A DNA stretch of 64,000 nucleotides from Desulfosporosinus orientis DSM 765 (GCF_000235605.1 NC_016584.1:2406001-2470000); one strand, 5' to 3'. Numbered from the stretch's first letter, positions 44,716 to 53,337 are shown. Notes: generated by a model not told the origin, from the sequence alone. Program-made: numbers and translations.

Positions 44716-45548
44716 AAAAATGGCATTTAATCATCGATGTGGAAAAATGCGAAGATTGTAATAACTGCTTTCTGGCTTGTAAAGATGAGCATGTAGGGAA
44801 TGACTGGCCCGGCTATACCCTGGCCCAGCCTCTTCACGGCCAGCGCTGGATGAATATTGAGCGCCGGGAACGAGGGCAATATCCTTTAATTGATGCAGCC
44901 TATCGGCCGACCCCCTGCATGCAGTGCAGTAATCCTCCCTGTGTTAAAGCAGGAAAGGGGAGTATAAGCCAGCGGCCGGACGGTATTGTTCAGATTGACC
45001 CCGTCAAAGCCAAGGGACTGAAAGAGGTTGTTAAGGCATGTCCCTATAACGCCATCTACTGGAATGAAGAGTTACAAGTTCCCCAGAAGTGTACTTTTTG
45101 CGCTCACCTCCTGGATGAGGGCTGGAAGCAGCCTCGCTGCGTTCAAGCCTGCCCGACAGGTGCCCTGCGGGCAGAGCAGGTTGAAGAATCCCTGCTCAAT
45201 GACCTGATTGAATCCCAGCAGCTGGAGGTGCTCCACCCGGAATGGGGGACTCATCCTGCCGTCTATTACAAAAATCTCTACCGTTTTAATAAGTGCTTTC
45301 TTGCCGGAAGTGTAGCAAGAATGCACAATGGAGCTGAGGATTGCGTTCAGGGGGCAAGGGTAAAGCTTTTCCGGGACAGTCAACAGCTTTGTGAAACAGA
45401 GACCGATGCTTTTGGTGACTTCAAAATTGACAGACTTGAGGAGAACAGCGGCAAGTATCGTCTGGAAATTGAGTTTGAAGGCAGCAGCAAGCGCATTGAG
45501 GATATTGAGTTTCAGGCAAGTCTGAATTTGGGTGTGATTAACCTTTAG
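44712..45548 (+). CDS. Transhydroxylase, iron-sulfur subunit
   Basis: 278 residues. Three ferredoxin-like segments (about 1-190) with twelve or more cysteines: [38 protein letters not shown]-terminal beta-barrel follows (about 200-278; [36 protein letters not shown]), the carboxypeptidase-regulatory-like domain that also ends the P. acidigallici small subunit. It carries electrons or stabilises the large subunit. The ATGA overlap couples translation. Confidence 0.9.
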   Translation: MKKWHLIIDVEKCEDCNNCFLACKDEHVGNDWPGYTLAQPLHGQRWMNIERRERGQYPLIDAAYRPTPCMQCSNPPCVKAGKGSISQRPDGIVQIDPVKAKGLKEVVKACPYNAIYWNEELQVPQKCTFCAHLLDEGWKQPRCVQACPTGALRAEQVEESLLNDLIESQQLEVLHPEWGTHPAVYYKNLYRFNKCFLAGSVARMHNGAEDCVQGARVKLFRDSQQLCETETDAFGDFKIDRLEENSGKYRLEIEFEGSSKRIEDIEFQASLNLGVINL

Positions 45549-45577
45549 AAACGGGCAGCGGAGACTAAATTAATGAG

Positions 45578-45607
45578 AAAACCTTACGAGAGATCGTGAG
45601 GTTTTTT
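45578..45607 (+). terminator. Intrinsic terminator of the transhydroxylase operon
   Basis: AAAACCTTACGA pairs with TCGTGAGGTTTT, loop GAGA, then T-rich. Confidence 0.85.
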
Positions 45608-46398
45608 CTTACAATTGGGCTTTATGCTGATGTTGCGGCAGCATTCCCAAGGGTGAAGAGGGGACGTGTCCGGGCCGGGCAGTTTGGGGTCCCTGGGCCG
45701 GGCAGTTTCGCCACATCCGCGCACCGCAGCATTCCGAGGCTGGCCCACGCGCGGCCGCGGGAGCTCAGCCAAACCTCTGGGTAATACTTGGAGTGAACCT
45801 GGCTTCGCAATCCCCGCAGCCGCTTGTGGGCTTTTATCGCCTCTCCATGCAATGGGTTTGCTTCTGTGGACGAAGCTGCCCTGGCTTTCAGGTCTATGGG
45901 GGGCTTTAGACTGTCTTGGGGGGATTAGGGTTGCTTTTTCAGAGTAGCCGTTCATGCCGCGGTGAGGCACCAGCGGATGATGAAAATTGCTAAAGAATCC
46001 GAAGTCTAACCCGAGCCCCCAAAGTTCAGCTTCCGCTCCCAATAAACTGCAGAGGGAGCGCTTTTTCAGCTAAGCGGATGCGTGAGTGGAGCCGCGATAA
46101 GACGAGCGCCGACGGTTCGCGTCCCCGCAGCGCGCCGCAGGGACTAGTCCACGGATGGACTGATGCCGCGGTGCCCGAAGACACTGTCTTCGCACGGATT
46201 AACATAGCTAGAAAAGCGCTCCGCCCCAGAGATGGACAGAAGAACCGACCCGCTGTCTACCCAGGAAGCTTTTTTCAGGGTGGCCGTCTATGCCGTTGCC
46301 GCAGAACTGATACAATACTGAATCACTTAACAATACATTTCTTAATTAAAGAGGGAGCGTTAAATAAACAGCTTTTTTCCGCTCTTTTGAGTTAATCC
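45608..46398. other. GC-rich non-coding block
   Basis: Almost 800 bases with no credible gene. The base composition is visibly higher in G+C than either flank (for example around 45730-45760 and 46080-46145). It has internal repeats: GGGCCGGGCAGTTT twice (about 45672 and 45698), and a degenerate pair at about 45929-45970 and 46268-46305 (CTTTTTTCAG-GTGGCCGT-ATGCCG). Near 46350-46390 AAAGAG-AGCG/CGCTCTTT can form a hairpin. It may be transferred debris or a structured RNA. Confidence 0.45.
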
Positions 46399-46414
46399 AA
46401 TACGTTTTTGTATC
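46399..46414. promoter_or_regulatory. Candidate activator site (UAS) 3
   Basis: AATACGTTTTTGTATC, two bases from the perfect dyad, about 50 bases upstream of the -24 box. A weaker match (AATACATTTCTTAATT) lies at 46332. Confidence 0.55.
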
Positions 46415-46464
46415 AAAGACAGTGGATGGGATTATAAAGGTACTGAATTTTAAAGCATTTCAGG

Positions 46465-46481
46465 CTGGCATAGTATTTGCA
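46465..46481 (+). promoter_or_regulatory. Sigma-54 promoter of the methyltransferase operon
   Basis: CTGGCATAGTATTTGCA, GG at 46467-46468 and GC at 46479-46480 (ten apart). Confidence 0.82.
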
Positions 46482-46558
46482 ATTACAAGAATAATAAGTT
46501 CAAGAATTCTTAACTGAAAATTTATTTTGAAGACTCAAAAAGAAAGGCGTGATTTTTT

Positions 46559-47704
46559 GTGATGCTAGAGCAGGCTAAGGAAACCCAGCAGCTTTTCATC
46601 GATATTGACGAAGGGAGGATTCCGAAAAGAGTACCGGTTTATACCTGGATGGATATTACCTACATTATGCAGTACGCCGGAGAAGATTTGCGAAGAATTC
46701 AATGGGATGTGGACAAGTTTAAAGACATGATTGAAGTGGGGGCTAAATCTTTCCAATCCGATATCAACCCTGCTACCTTTACTCGCATCATGCCTGTATA
46801 CAATATTCTTGGCGCGGAGAATTTTCGCATGTCTTCCTCAGGTCAGATCCAGCACCCGGAAGTGGTAGGAATGAAGCCGGAGGAATATGATGAGCTGATT
46901 GCTGATCCCTATAAGTTTACCCATGACAAAGTACTGCCTCGTTTGTATAAAAACCTGGACACCAATCCTGTGAAGCGGTCCATGGTTTTTGCCAAAGCTA
47001 TGAAAGCCCATAGCGACATTTACGGTCAGATCTTCCCTCATCACGATTTGATGGCAGAAAAATATGGTTTGGCATATGACAGGGTGGGCTGTCAGTCCAT
47101 CGCTCCTTTTGATCAAATCGCGGACCAGTTCAGAAGTTTCAGCGGCATTAGCATCGATATCCGCAGGTGTCCGGACAAAGTGATGGAGGCTTGTGAAGCC
47201 GTGCTGCCGATGATGATCAAAGCCGGAATCAAGCCCCACTCTTCCAAACAAAAACGGACCTTCATACCCCTTCACATGGCGCCTTATCTCAGGCAAGCCG
47301 ACTTTGAAAAAATTTACTGGCCGACCTTTAAGAAACTGGTAGAAGCATTATGTGCTGCCGGTGCCTACCCCTTATTGTTTGTGGAACAGGATTGGAGCCG
47401 CTTCCTTGATCATTTGAATGAATTGCCGGCAGGAGTACAAATGATGTTCGAATACGGAGATCCTAAAACCATCAAAGAAAAAGTCGGGAAAAAACATATT
47501 ATATCCGGACTTTACCCGTTAACCTTGCTGTCCGGTGGAACGAAAAAAGAATGTATTGGCAAGGCGAAAGAGATTATCGATATTCTGGCTCCTGGCGGCA
47601 ATTATATATTTACCTTTGATAAAGTTGCTTTAAATCAAGTTGACGCTAATCCGGAAAACATCATTGCCGTCAACGAGTTTGTTAAAGAATATGCTGTCTA
47701 TTAA
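46559..47704 (+). CDS. UroD-family methyltransferase 1 (corrinoid-dependent, O-demethylase type)
   Basis: 381 residues. Uroporphyrinogen-decarboxylase-fold protein of the MtaA/MtvB branch: VPVYTWMDITYIMQYAG near the start, IPLHMAPYLRQADFEKIYWPTFKKLVEAL in the middle, and the C-terminal ISGLYPLTLLSGGTKKECIGKAKEIIDILAPGGNYIF and NPENIIAVNEFVKEYAVY. With the corrinoid protein downstream it would act as the enzyme that takes the methyl group from a methoxylated aromatic. True UroD function is ruled out by context. The GTG start is one codon before an ATG; AAAGG is about 11 bases ahead. Confidence 0.82.
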   Translation: MMLEQAKETQQLFIDIDEGRIPKRVPVYTWMDITYIMQYAGEDLRRIQWDVDKFKDMIEVGAKSFQSDINPATFTRIMPVYNILGAENFRMSSSGQIQHPEVVGMKPEEYDELIADPYKFTHDKVLPRLYKNLDTNPVKRSMVFAKAMKAHSDIYGQIFPHHDLMAEKYGLAYDRVGCQSIAPFDQIADQFRSFSGISIDIRRCPDKVMEACEAVLPMMIKAGIKPHSSKQKRTFIPLHMAPYLRQADFEKIYWPTFKKLVEALCAAGAYPLLFVEQDWSRFLDHLNELPAGVQMMFEYGDPKTIKEKVGKKHIISGLYPLTLLSGGTKKECIGKAKEIIDILAPGGNYIFTFDKVALNQVDANPENIIAVNEFVKEYAVY

Positions 47705-47775
47705 TTTTCGTTTTTAATTGGATGGAAAAACCAGATTATTGCCCTTTATCGAATCGCTAAAAAGGAGGAAATGAA

Positions 47776-47922
47776 ATGGAATTCAAATCGGAATACTACA
47801 CTTCTTGGTCGGATTATCTGGAACAGAATGAAGTCAGTAAAGAAAATGAAGACGTGATTGAGGCCAATACCCAGGCTTATGAAGAAATGGTGTTTGGCTT
47901 CACCATGTGGTTGGTTATGTAA
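47776..47922 (+). CDS. Small protein with hydrophobic C-terminus (48 aa)
   Basis: 48 residues, acidic (MEFKSEYYTSWSDYLEQ), ending in EEMVFGFTMWLVM. AAAGGAGGAA ends five bases before ATG 47776, an excellent ribosome site. It directly follows the first UroD-type gene, and a second short gene at 50662 follows the other UroD-type gene and ends EGFLMGLTFIMIM. The two C-termini align as G-hydrophobic-T followed by five hydrophobic residues ending in M. Function unknown; the pairing suggests a partner of each methyltransferase. Confidence 0.62.
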   Translation: MEFKSEYYTSWSDYLEQNEVSKENEDVIEANTQAYEEMVFGFTMWLVM

Positions 47923-47993
47923 GTCAGGCGTAAGAAGCTGAAGAAGCTGTCAGGGTTTGATCAGGGATTACAAAGAGGGGGGTAATTAAAAGT

Positions 47994-49343
47994 ATGGAGA
48001 ATTCAAAGAGAATCATTCACAGTGATGAAAAACTTTCAATTAGTCAGTCATTATTCTATGGTTTCCAATCTGTACTTGCTTGTAACTTTTTCTTAGGCCC
48101 CATTGTTCTCATCGGTGCTTTTCAGTTAGATGTTAAAGATGCCGCAGCACTTATAGCCTTCACATTTTTGGCCTGCGGCCTGGCCACAATCGTACAATCC
48201 GGTTTCTTTCTGAAATTCCAGGTTATTCAAGGCATGTCCTTTGCGACCCTGGGAGCCATTATCTCAATCGGGATGAAAACAGACTTTGCCACGCTTTTTG
48301 GGGCCTTAATGATAGGCTCAGGTGTCCTGATTGTCATTGGTGTAACAAAGATCTTCAGTAAAATCGTCAGCAGATTAATTCCCGGACTTGTAGCCGGAAC
48401 CGTTATTATTTGCATTGGTCTTGCCTTGATGCCTATAACCTGGAATTCTTTAATTGCTATTCCAGGCAATCCTGGAATTAACTTTCTTGAAGCCGGCGTC
48501 ACATTTGCTGCGATGCTGATTTTCATGAGACTGGGCAGTTTTCAAAGTAGTTTAGGCAGAATTCTTTCCATCGGCTCCGTAATTTATGCTATTGTCCTGG
48601 GGACAATTGTCGCATCCTTGTTTGGCCATGTTGATTTGTCTCCCGTTGGAACTGCTCCGTGGTTTTCCATTCCGAAACTATTCCCATATGGCCCTCCGAA
48701 ATTCGACTTGAATGCTAGTTTGGTGATGACCTTTATCTTGCTGATTGTTTTGGTTGAATCAATTGGTACTTGGTTTACCTATACCGCTCTCTCTGGTGAG
48801 ACTATGGATAACCAACGAATTGACCGGGGTGTTATCGGGGAAGGCCTTGGCTGTCTGATCGGGACATTATTCGGTGGTATGCCAGTTACCAGTTATGGTT
48901 CGAACTCCGGCGTTCTTGCTGTCACCAAAGTATTCAGCCGTTATGCTGCCCTGGGAGCCGGCGTTATCGCAATCGCCATGGCCCTTTGTCCTAAACTCAT
49001 GTATCTCATTGCTGTAATCCCTTCATCCGTTATCTGGGGAATATATGCTGTCATCTGTGTTGCTGTCGTCATGAGCGGTTTAGCCAGTATTCGCGTTTAT
49101 CCTTTCAGCGAGCGCAATAATTTAGTTGTAGGGGTTTCGATTCTAACAACCATCGGCGCCAGTCTTTTACCGCCCCAGCTGGTTAATAGCCTGCCTTCTC
49201 TCATCAGCTATGTGTTGGGATCCGCAATTATCGTAGGTGCCTTAACGGCCATTATTTTGAATTTGATTATTCCGGAAAAAGAAGAAGATGGGATTTCACT
49301 GGGGCAAATTGAGGCTAATCCAGCTGCAGTAGCTACTAAATGA
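47994..49343 (+). CDS. NCS2 (xanthine/uracil-type) permease
   Basis: 449 residues, about 14 membrane segments of the nucleobase-cation symporter 2 family: SLFYGFQSVLACNFFLGPI at the N-terminus, VIQGMSFATLGA, the VESIGTWFTYTALSGE motif and GMPVTSYGSNSGVLAVTKV. Members carry uracil, xanthine, urate or ascorbate. Its place between the two UroD-type genes in an aromatic operon suggests import of a planar ring compound instead of a nucleobase; this is inference. Confidence 0.85.
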   Translation: MENSKRIIHSDEKLSISQSLFYGFQSVLACNFFLGPIVLIGAFQLDVKDAAALIAFTFLACGLATIVQSGFFLKFQVIQGMSFATLGAIISIGMKTDFATLFGALMIGSGVLIVIGVTKIFSKIVSRLIPGLVAGTVIICIGLALMPITWNSLIAIPGNPGINFLEAGVTFAAMLIFMRLGSFQSSLGRILSIGSVIYAIVLGTIVASLFGHVDLSPVGTAPWFSIPKLFPYGPPKFDLNASLVMTFILLIVLVESIGTWFTYTALSGETMDNQRIDRGVIGEGLGCLIGTLFGGMPVTSYGSNSGVLAVTKVFSRYAALGAGVIAIAMALCPKLMYLIAVIPSSVIWGIYAVICVAVVMSGLASIRVYPFSERNNLVVGVSILTTIGASLLPPQLVNSLPSLISYVLGSAIIVGALTAIILNLIIPEKEEDGISLGQIEANPAAVATK

Positions 49344-49476
49344 TCGGCTTCAAAATAAGGGGTGAAAAAGTGGTATCAGCTTAGATTAAATATGTCAAGG
49401 TGTAAGTGTGGAAAGTCAAATAATAATATCACCACACTGACAATTGAAATAAACTTAAGGATGGTGATTGAAATAA

Positions 49477-50634
49477 ATGGATACAGCAAAGCTATTTGAA
49501 GAAAGAGTAAAACGTTTTGTTGAAACGACTAATCATCAGGAACCGGACAGAGTACCGATCTTATCCAATATAGAAACCTGGGCGATTTCTTACGCCGGTG
49601 CTACGGTCCATGAGTGTTTGGAAAGTCATGAAAAAGAATTTGAGATCTTTGCCAAGCCATTTCAAGATATTTACTTTGACGGCACCTTAGGCTTTTCTAT
49701 GAATCGGGCAATGAAGCTTTACTCAGCCTTAGGGTCCAATGCTTACTTCGTATCCAATGACGGCACTACCCTTCAGCACCAGGAAATATCCCCCATGCAA
49801 GCAGATGAGTATGATGCCTTCATTGAAGATCCAATCAAATTTACCCGCAATGTATTATTTAAACGAAAATATCCTGCCCTTAACAAGCCCTATCCGGAAA
49901 ATAAACAGGCCTTGAAAGCAGCGGCTTTAGAGCTGGTTGATTTTGGAGCAAAATTAGGGAATGGCGCTGCTTATCTCAAAGAAAAGCTGGGTATACCCGT
50001 TACCTCCTACAGCCTGGTTATTTCACCCATGGATATCTTATTTGACTATATGCGGGGATTTGTGGGAGCCACAACGGACTTGCGGAGAAATCCGGAAAAA
50101 GTAAAGGCTTCTACGGAAAAGTTAGCTGAATTTTGCATGGGTATCTCAACCGGTGGCGCGCCCAAAATTGATCCTTTCCCCTGGACCTTTACGCCCCTGC
50201 ACATGCCGGAATTCCTGTCCCCCAAGCAATTTGGCGAATTCTATTGGCCCGCTTATAAGAAAGTTCTTCTGGCGATTCATGAACGAGGGGGGAAAGTATA
50301 CGCCTTTTTGGAAGGAAGCTGGGAACGGTTTTATGAGTTTTTGCAAGAACTGCCCAAGTCATTCTTAATTGCCGCTTTTGAAAGAGATGATGTAGCTCAA
50401 GCCAAAAAGGCACTTGGTGATAAAATTACCATTTGCGGCGGGATGCCATTAAGTCTGCTCAGGTATGGAACAAAGGAAGAATGTATTGATCATGCTAAAA
50501 AGGTGGTCGATGCTTGCGCTCCGGGCGGGGGATTTATCTTTGGCACCAATCTTGTTTTGCTGTCCCAGGGGGATGTTAACCCGGAAAACTATAAAGCGGT
50601 TAATGAATTTGTCCACAATTATGGAGTTTATTAA
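49477..50634 (+). CDS. UroD-family methyltransferase 2 (corrinoid-dependent, O-demethylase type)
   Basis: 385 residues, paralogue of the protein at 46559: RVPILSNIETWAISYAGA, FTPLHMPEFLSPKQFGEFYWPAYKKVLLAI, ICGGMPLSLLRYGTKEECIDHAKKVVDACAPGGGFIFGTN and NPENYKAVNEFVHNYGVY. The two differ widely in the substrate-side middle part, so they may serve different methoxy substrates or positions, or form a complex. GATGGTGATT precedes the ATG. Followed by the second short hydrophobic-tail gene and the corrinoid protein. Confidence 0.83.
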   Translation: MDTAKLFEERVKRFVETTNHQEPDRVPILSNIETWAISYAGATVHECLESHEKEFEIFAKPFQDIYFDGTLGFSMNRAMKLYSALGSNAYFVSNDGTTLQHQEISPMQADEYDAFIEDPIKFTRNVLFKRKYPALNKPYPENKQALKAAALELVDFGAKLGNGAAYLKEKLGIPVTSYSLVISPMDILFDYMRGFVGATTDLRRNPEKVKASTEKLAEFCMGISTGGAPKIDPFPWTFTPLHMPEFLSPKQFGEFYWPAYKKVLLAIHERGGKVYAFLEGSWERFYEFLQELPKSFLIAAFERDDVAQAKKALGDKITICGGMPLSLLRYGTKEECIDHAKKVVDACAPGGGFIFGTNLVLLSQGDVNPENYKAVNEFVHNYGVY

Positions 50635-50661
50635 GCAAAAGCCGTGATAGGGGGTATAAGA

Positions 50662-50787
50662 ATGTCCGAAGAAAAGACAATTGATGAACTGTTTAAAGAA
50701 CTGAAAAACGAATTGGACTTTTTACCCGAAGATGATAACGTACGAGAAGGATTTTTGATGGGATTAACGTTTATCATGATCATGTGA
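50662..50787 (+). CDS. Small protein with hydrophobic C-terminus (41 aa)
   Basis: 41 residues, acidic (MSEEKTIDELFKELKNELDF), ending EGFLMGLTFIMIM. GGGG at 50651-50654 is seven bases before ATG 50662. Placed 27 bases after the second UroD-type gene and 55 before the corrinoid gene. Its end matches that of the 48-residue protein at 47776. Function unknown. Confidence 0.6.
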   Translation: MSEEKTIDELFKELKNELDFLPEDDNVREGFLMGLTFIMIM

Positions 50788-50842
50788 TTTCCCAGTTCAC
50801 AGACGGAGCACAACTTAAGATAAAAACATAGGAGGGTTAATC

Positions 50843-51478
50843 ATGATTGACTTACAAAAACTAACACAATACGTGGGTGATTTAGACGAAAAAGCCGTGC
50901 TGGCTATGCTCAATGAATTCGTGGCAGGGGGTCCTTCCGAGGCCGAAGCTCAGGATGTGGTCGCTGCCTGCCAAAAGGGTATGACCATAGTGGGCGACCT
51001 GTTTGAAAAAAATGAGTATTACGTAGGCGACCTGATTTTTGCCGGAGAGCTTTTAATGTCTGCGCTGGATATTATCAAGCCTGTGCTGGGTCAGGGAGTG
51101 TCTGCGAAAATTGGCTCCATCGTCATGGGCACAGTTGAAGGGGATCTCCATGACATCGGCAAAAACATCTTTAAGGGAATGTCCGAAGCCGCCGGTTTTG
51201 AGGTATATGACCTGGGTATAGACGTATCCCCCAGTGCCTTCGTTGAAAAGGTTAAAGAAGTGAAGCCAAATATTTTGGGTATGAGCGGCGTTCTGACCCT
51301 GGCTCTCAGCTCAATGAAGAAGACGGTGGAAGCTATAGAGGAAGCGGGCTTGCGCGATGATATCAAGATCGTTATTGGCGGCAACCCGGTCAACGCTGAA
51401 GCCTGTCAGCAGATTGGCGCCGATGCCTTTACAGTCAACGCGGCTGAAGGAATCAAAATCTGCCAGGGATGGGTCTAA
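50843..51478 (+). CDS. Methyltransferase corrinoid protein
   Basis: 211 residues. The N-terminal helical cap (B12-binding 2, about 1-88) precedes a Rossmann B12 domain with the cobalt-ligand motif GDLHDIGKN (H103), then MSGVLTLALSSM and VIGGNPVN. This is the MtvC/MtaC/MttC type that shuttles a methyl group from the substrate-specific enzyme to the pterin methyltransferase. AGGAGG precedes the ATG. It overlaps the frame of the next gene closely. No reductive activase for the corrinoid is in the window. Confidence 0.93.
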   Translation: MIDLQKLTQYVGDLDEKAVLAMLNEFVAGGPSEAEAQDVVAACQKGMTIVGDLFEKNEYYVGDLIFAGELLMSALDIIKPVLGQGVSAKIGSIVMGTVEGDLHDIGKNIFKGMSEAAGFEVYDLGIDVSPSAFVEKVKEVKPNILGMSGVLTLALSSMKKTVEAIEEAGLRDDIKIVIGGNPVNAEACQQIGADAFTVNAAEGIKICQGWV

Positions 51479-51480
51479 GA

Positions 51481-52290
51481 ATGATCATCATCGGAGAAAA
51501 AATTAACGGAACCATTCCCAGTATGAAAAGAGCGATTGAGGAAAAAGATGAAGGGTTTATTCGTGACATTGCTGTTAAGCAGGCCGAGGCTGGAGCAGAT
51601 TTTATCGATGTCTGTGCAAGTACGGCTCCTGAAATAGAAGTTCAGACCTTACTCTGGCTGATGAATATTGTACAGGATGTCACTGATACTCCCCTGTGTA
51701 TCGACAGCCCAAACCCCAAGGTCATTGAAGAGGTTTTTAAGCATGCCAAGCGGCCCGGCCTGGTTAACTCCGTTTCCTTGGAAGGTGATAAATGTGATAT
51801 CATTTATCCTCTAATCAAAGGGACGGAATGGCAGGTAGTAGCCTTAACTTGTGATAATAAGGGAATACCTTCTGATGTTACAAGAAGGGTTGAGATAGCC
51901 CAGGTCCTTGTCGAAAAGGCTGCTCAATTTGACATTACCCCGGATAGAATCCATATTGATCCTTTAGTGATTGCCCTATCTGCTGAGAATCAATCTTTGC
52001 TTAAGTTTGTTGAGGCAACGAAAGCAATCAAAGCATTGTATCCTACGATTAAGATTACCTCTGGTTTGAGCAATATCTCCTTTGGTATGCCTTTGCGTAA
52101 GGTAGTTAATCAAAGTTTCCTGACTATGGCGATGATGGCAGGAATGGATTCAGCCATTATTGACCCGATTAACAGAGATATGATGGCTTGCCTGTTAGCT
52201 AATGAAGCTTTACTTGGCAGGGACAAATACTGCAGAAATTACGCTAATGCCTATCGCAAAAACAAAATCGGACCTCTTCGGGTAGTTTGA
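51481..52290 (+). CDS. MtvA-like methylcorrinoid:tetrahydrofolate methyltransferase
   Basis: 269 residues. Pterin-binding TIM barrel (dihydropteroate-synthase fold, COG1410): IIIGEKINGTIPSMKRAI, GADFIDVCAST, LCIDSPNPKVIEEVF, LVNSVSLEG, HIDPLV and TSGLSNISFGMP. It moves the methyl group from the corrinoid protein to tetrahydrofolate and so into the Wood-Ljungdahl route. I start at ATG 51481 (MIIIGEK), two bases after the corrinoid stop. Last gene of the operon. Confidence 0.9.
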   Translation: MIIIGEKINGTIPSMKRAIEEKDEGFIRDIAVKQAEAGADFIDVCASTAPEIEVQTLLWLMNIVQDVTDTPLCIDSPNPKVIEEVFKHAKRPGLVNSVSLEGDKCDIIYPLIKGTEWQVVALTCDNKGIPSDVTRRVEIAQVLVEKAAQFDITPDRIHIDPLVIALSAENQSLLKFVEATKAIKALYPTIKITSGLSNISFGMPLRKVVNQSFLTMAMMAGMDSAIIDPINRDMMACLLANEALLGRDKYCRNYANAYRKNKIGPLRVV

Positions 52291-52386
52291 TGCACTTACT
52301 CTTTGTCACACTTGACCAGGCAAGGAATATAGTGTAGTGGGCTGTTATTTAGTGTAGTGGTCATGTTGATATCTTCCTTGCAAAAA

Positions 52387-52426
52387 GCAGAACCCTGGTG
52401 TGGCCGGACCGGGGTTCTGCTATTTT
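52387..52426 (+). terminator. Intrinsic terminator of the methyltransferase operon
   Basis: GCAGAACCC-GGT pairs with ACC-GGGTTCTGC, then TATTTTA. Just before it, TTAGTGTAGTGG-like bases are repeated twice (52330 and 52350). Confidence 0.8.
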
Positions 52427-52454
52427 ATGGCTGAAATCTGCTGTCTAACCTCTA

Positions 52455-52530
52455 AACCACCTGCTGTGCATACTCTTCGTTGGCAAAAGTAATCTGGTTA
52501 TAGTCATTACCCTGCATATAAGGTAAGCCA
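52455..52530 (-). pseudogene. Fragment of the cell-wall-binding protein C-terminal domain
   Basis: On the minus strand reads LPYMQGNDYNQITFANEEYAQQV, nearly the same as part of the pseudogene at 26169-26839. Only about 75 bases survive. Confidence 0.8.
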
Positions 52531-52615
52531 GGGGAGCATCGGCAATAGCGTCAATACCAGTTTCGCCGTTGGCATATACACATTATCATAGTCAAGAGCT
52601 GTATTGAAATCATGA

Positions 52616-53218
52616 TCACTTGGTTGTTGGTATCATAAGCGGTTTCACCTGAATGTTTGCCGTGGCGTGGCTGTCTTTTGTTTTGGAGTAGAGGAAATGC
52701 TCCATATCTTTTCCGTTGTAATGCTTTATAAATACTGTTTTTTTCTTGAAGCCCGCTGATTCAGCAACCGCTATGGAAGGAGTGTTATTTGTTTTGATTT
52801 GGGCATAGACTGCAGGCAAATCCATTTCTCCAAAAGCATAATCTGTCAGTGCCCTGATGCCCTCCAAAGCGTAGCCGTGGTGCCAGTTCCGGTGCTTGAG
52901 CATGTAACAAACTTCAAAGACACTTTGCTGATTGAATTCACAGCGATGGAGCCCCATCTGTCCCACAAAAGCTCCGGTGGTTTTCTCAATCGCAGCAAAA
53001 TAGCCTGCGTTATCTTGCCTGTAGAAGGATAATTGAGTTTCTATCCAATCATGAATTTGATCGTCGGTAAAGGTATGTTCCCAGGCGTACATGACCTGGG
53101 GGTCAGAGAGCATTTCTTTAAGGGAAGCAAAATCTTTGGGGGTTATATGGCGAAACTTTAAGCGCTCGCTCTCCAGAATATATCCGGAAGGGTCGTGATC
53201 GTTGGTTATTTTCTTCAT
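52616..53218 (-). CDS. GNAT-family N-acetyltransferase (RimJ/RimL type)
   Basis: 200 residues. SERLKFRHITPKDFASLKEML at the N-terminus, the VCYMLKHRNWHHGYALEGIRALTDYAF acetyl-CoA region (with the HHGYA-type loop) and VYAQIKTNNTPSIAVAESAGFKKK. It acetylates an amino group on an unknown small molecule or protein. AAAAAGGA precedes the ATG at moderate distance. It has a C-terminal tail of about 20 residues with no clear role. Confidence 0.88.
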   Translation of the reverse strand: MKKITNDHDPSGYILESERLKFRHITPKDFASLKEMLSDPQVMYAWEHTFTDDQIHDWIETQLSFYRQDNAGYFAAIEKTTGAFVGQMGLHRCEFNQQSVFEVCYMLKHRNWHHGYALEGIRALTDYAFGEMDLPAVYAQIKTNNTPSIAVAESAGFKKKTVFIKHYNGKDMEHFLYSKTKDSHATANIQVKPLMIPTTK

Positions 53219-53337
53219 ATTAAAGTCCTTTTTAAAAGTAGATTTGATATAAACAGCAATATATATTGGTATATAAGAATAACAAAGGCGGATTAAAATT
53301 TCAACATAGGATAATTTTAAGATGATTCAATATACGG

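Noticed and set aside
45584-46395. Several overlapping frames in the GC-rich block
   Set aside because: Frames on both strands are open only because stop codons are rare in G+C-rich DNA; no ribosome site, no domain, compositional bias to Arg/Pro/Gly.
46559-47704. UroD-family genes considered as heme-pathway hemE
   Set aside because: They are duplicated, sit with a corrinoid protein and an MtvA-like gene behind a sigma-54 promoter, and no other heme gene is near.
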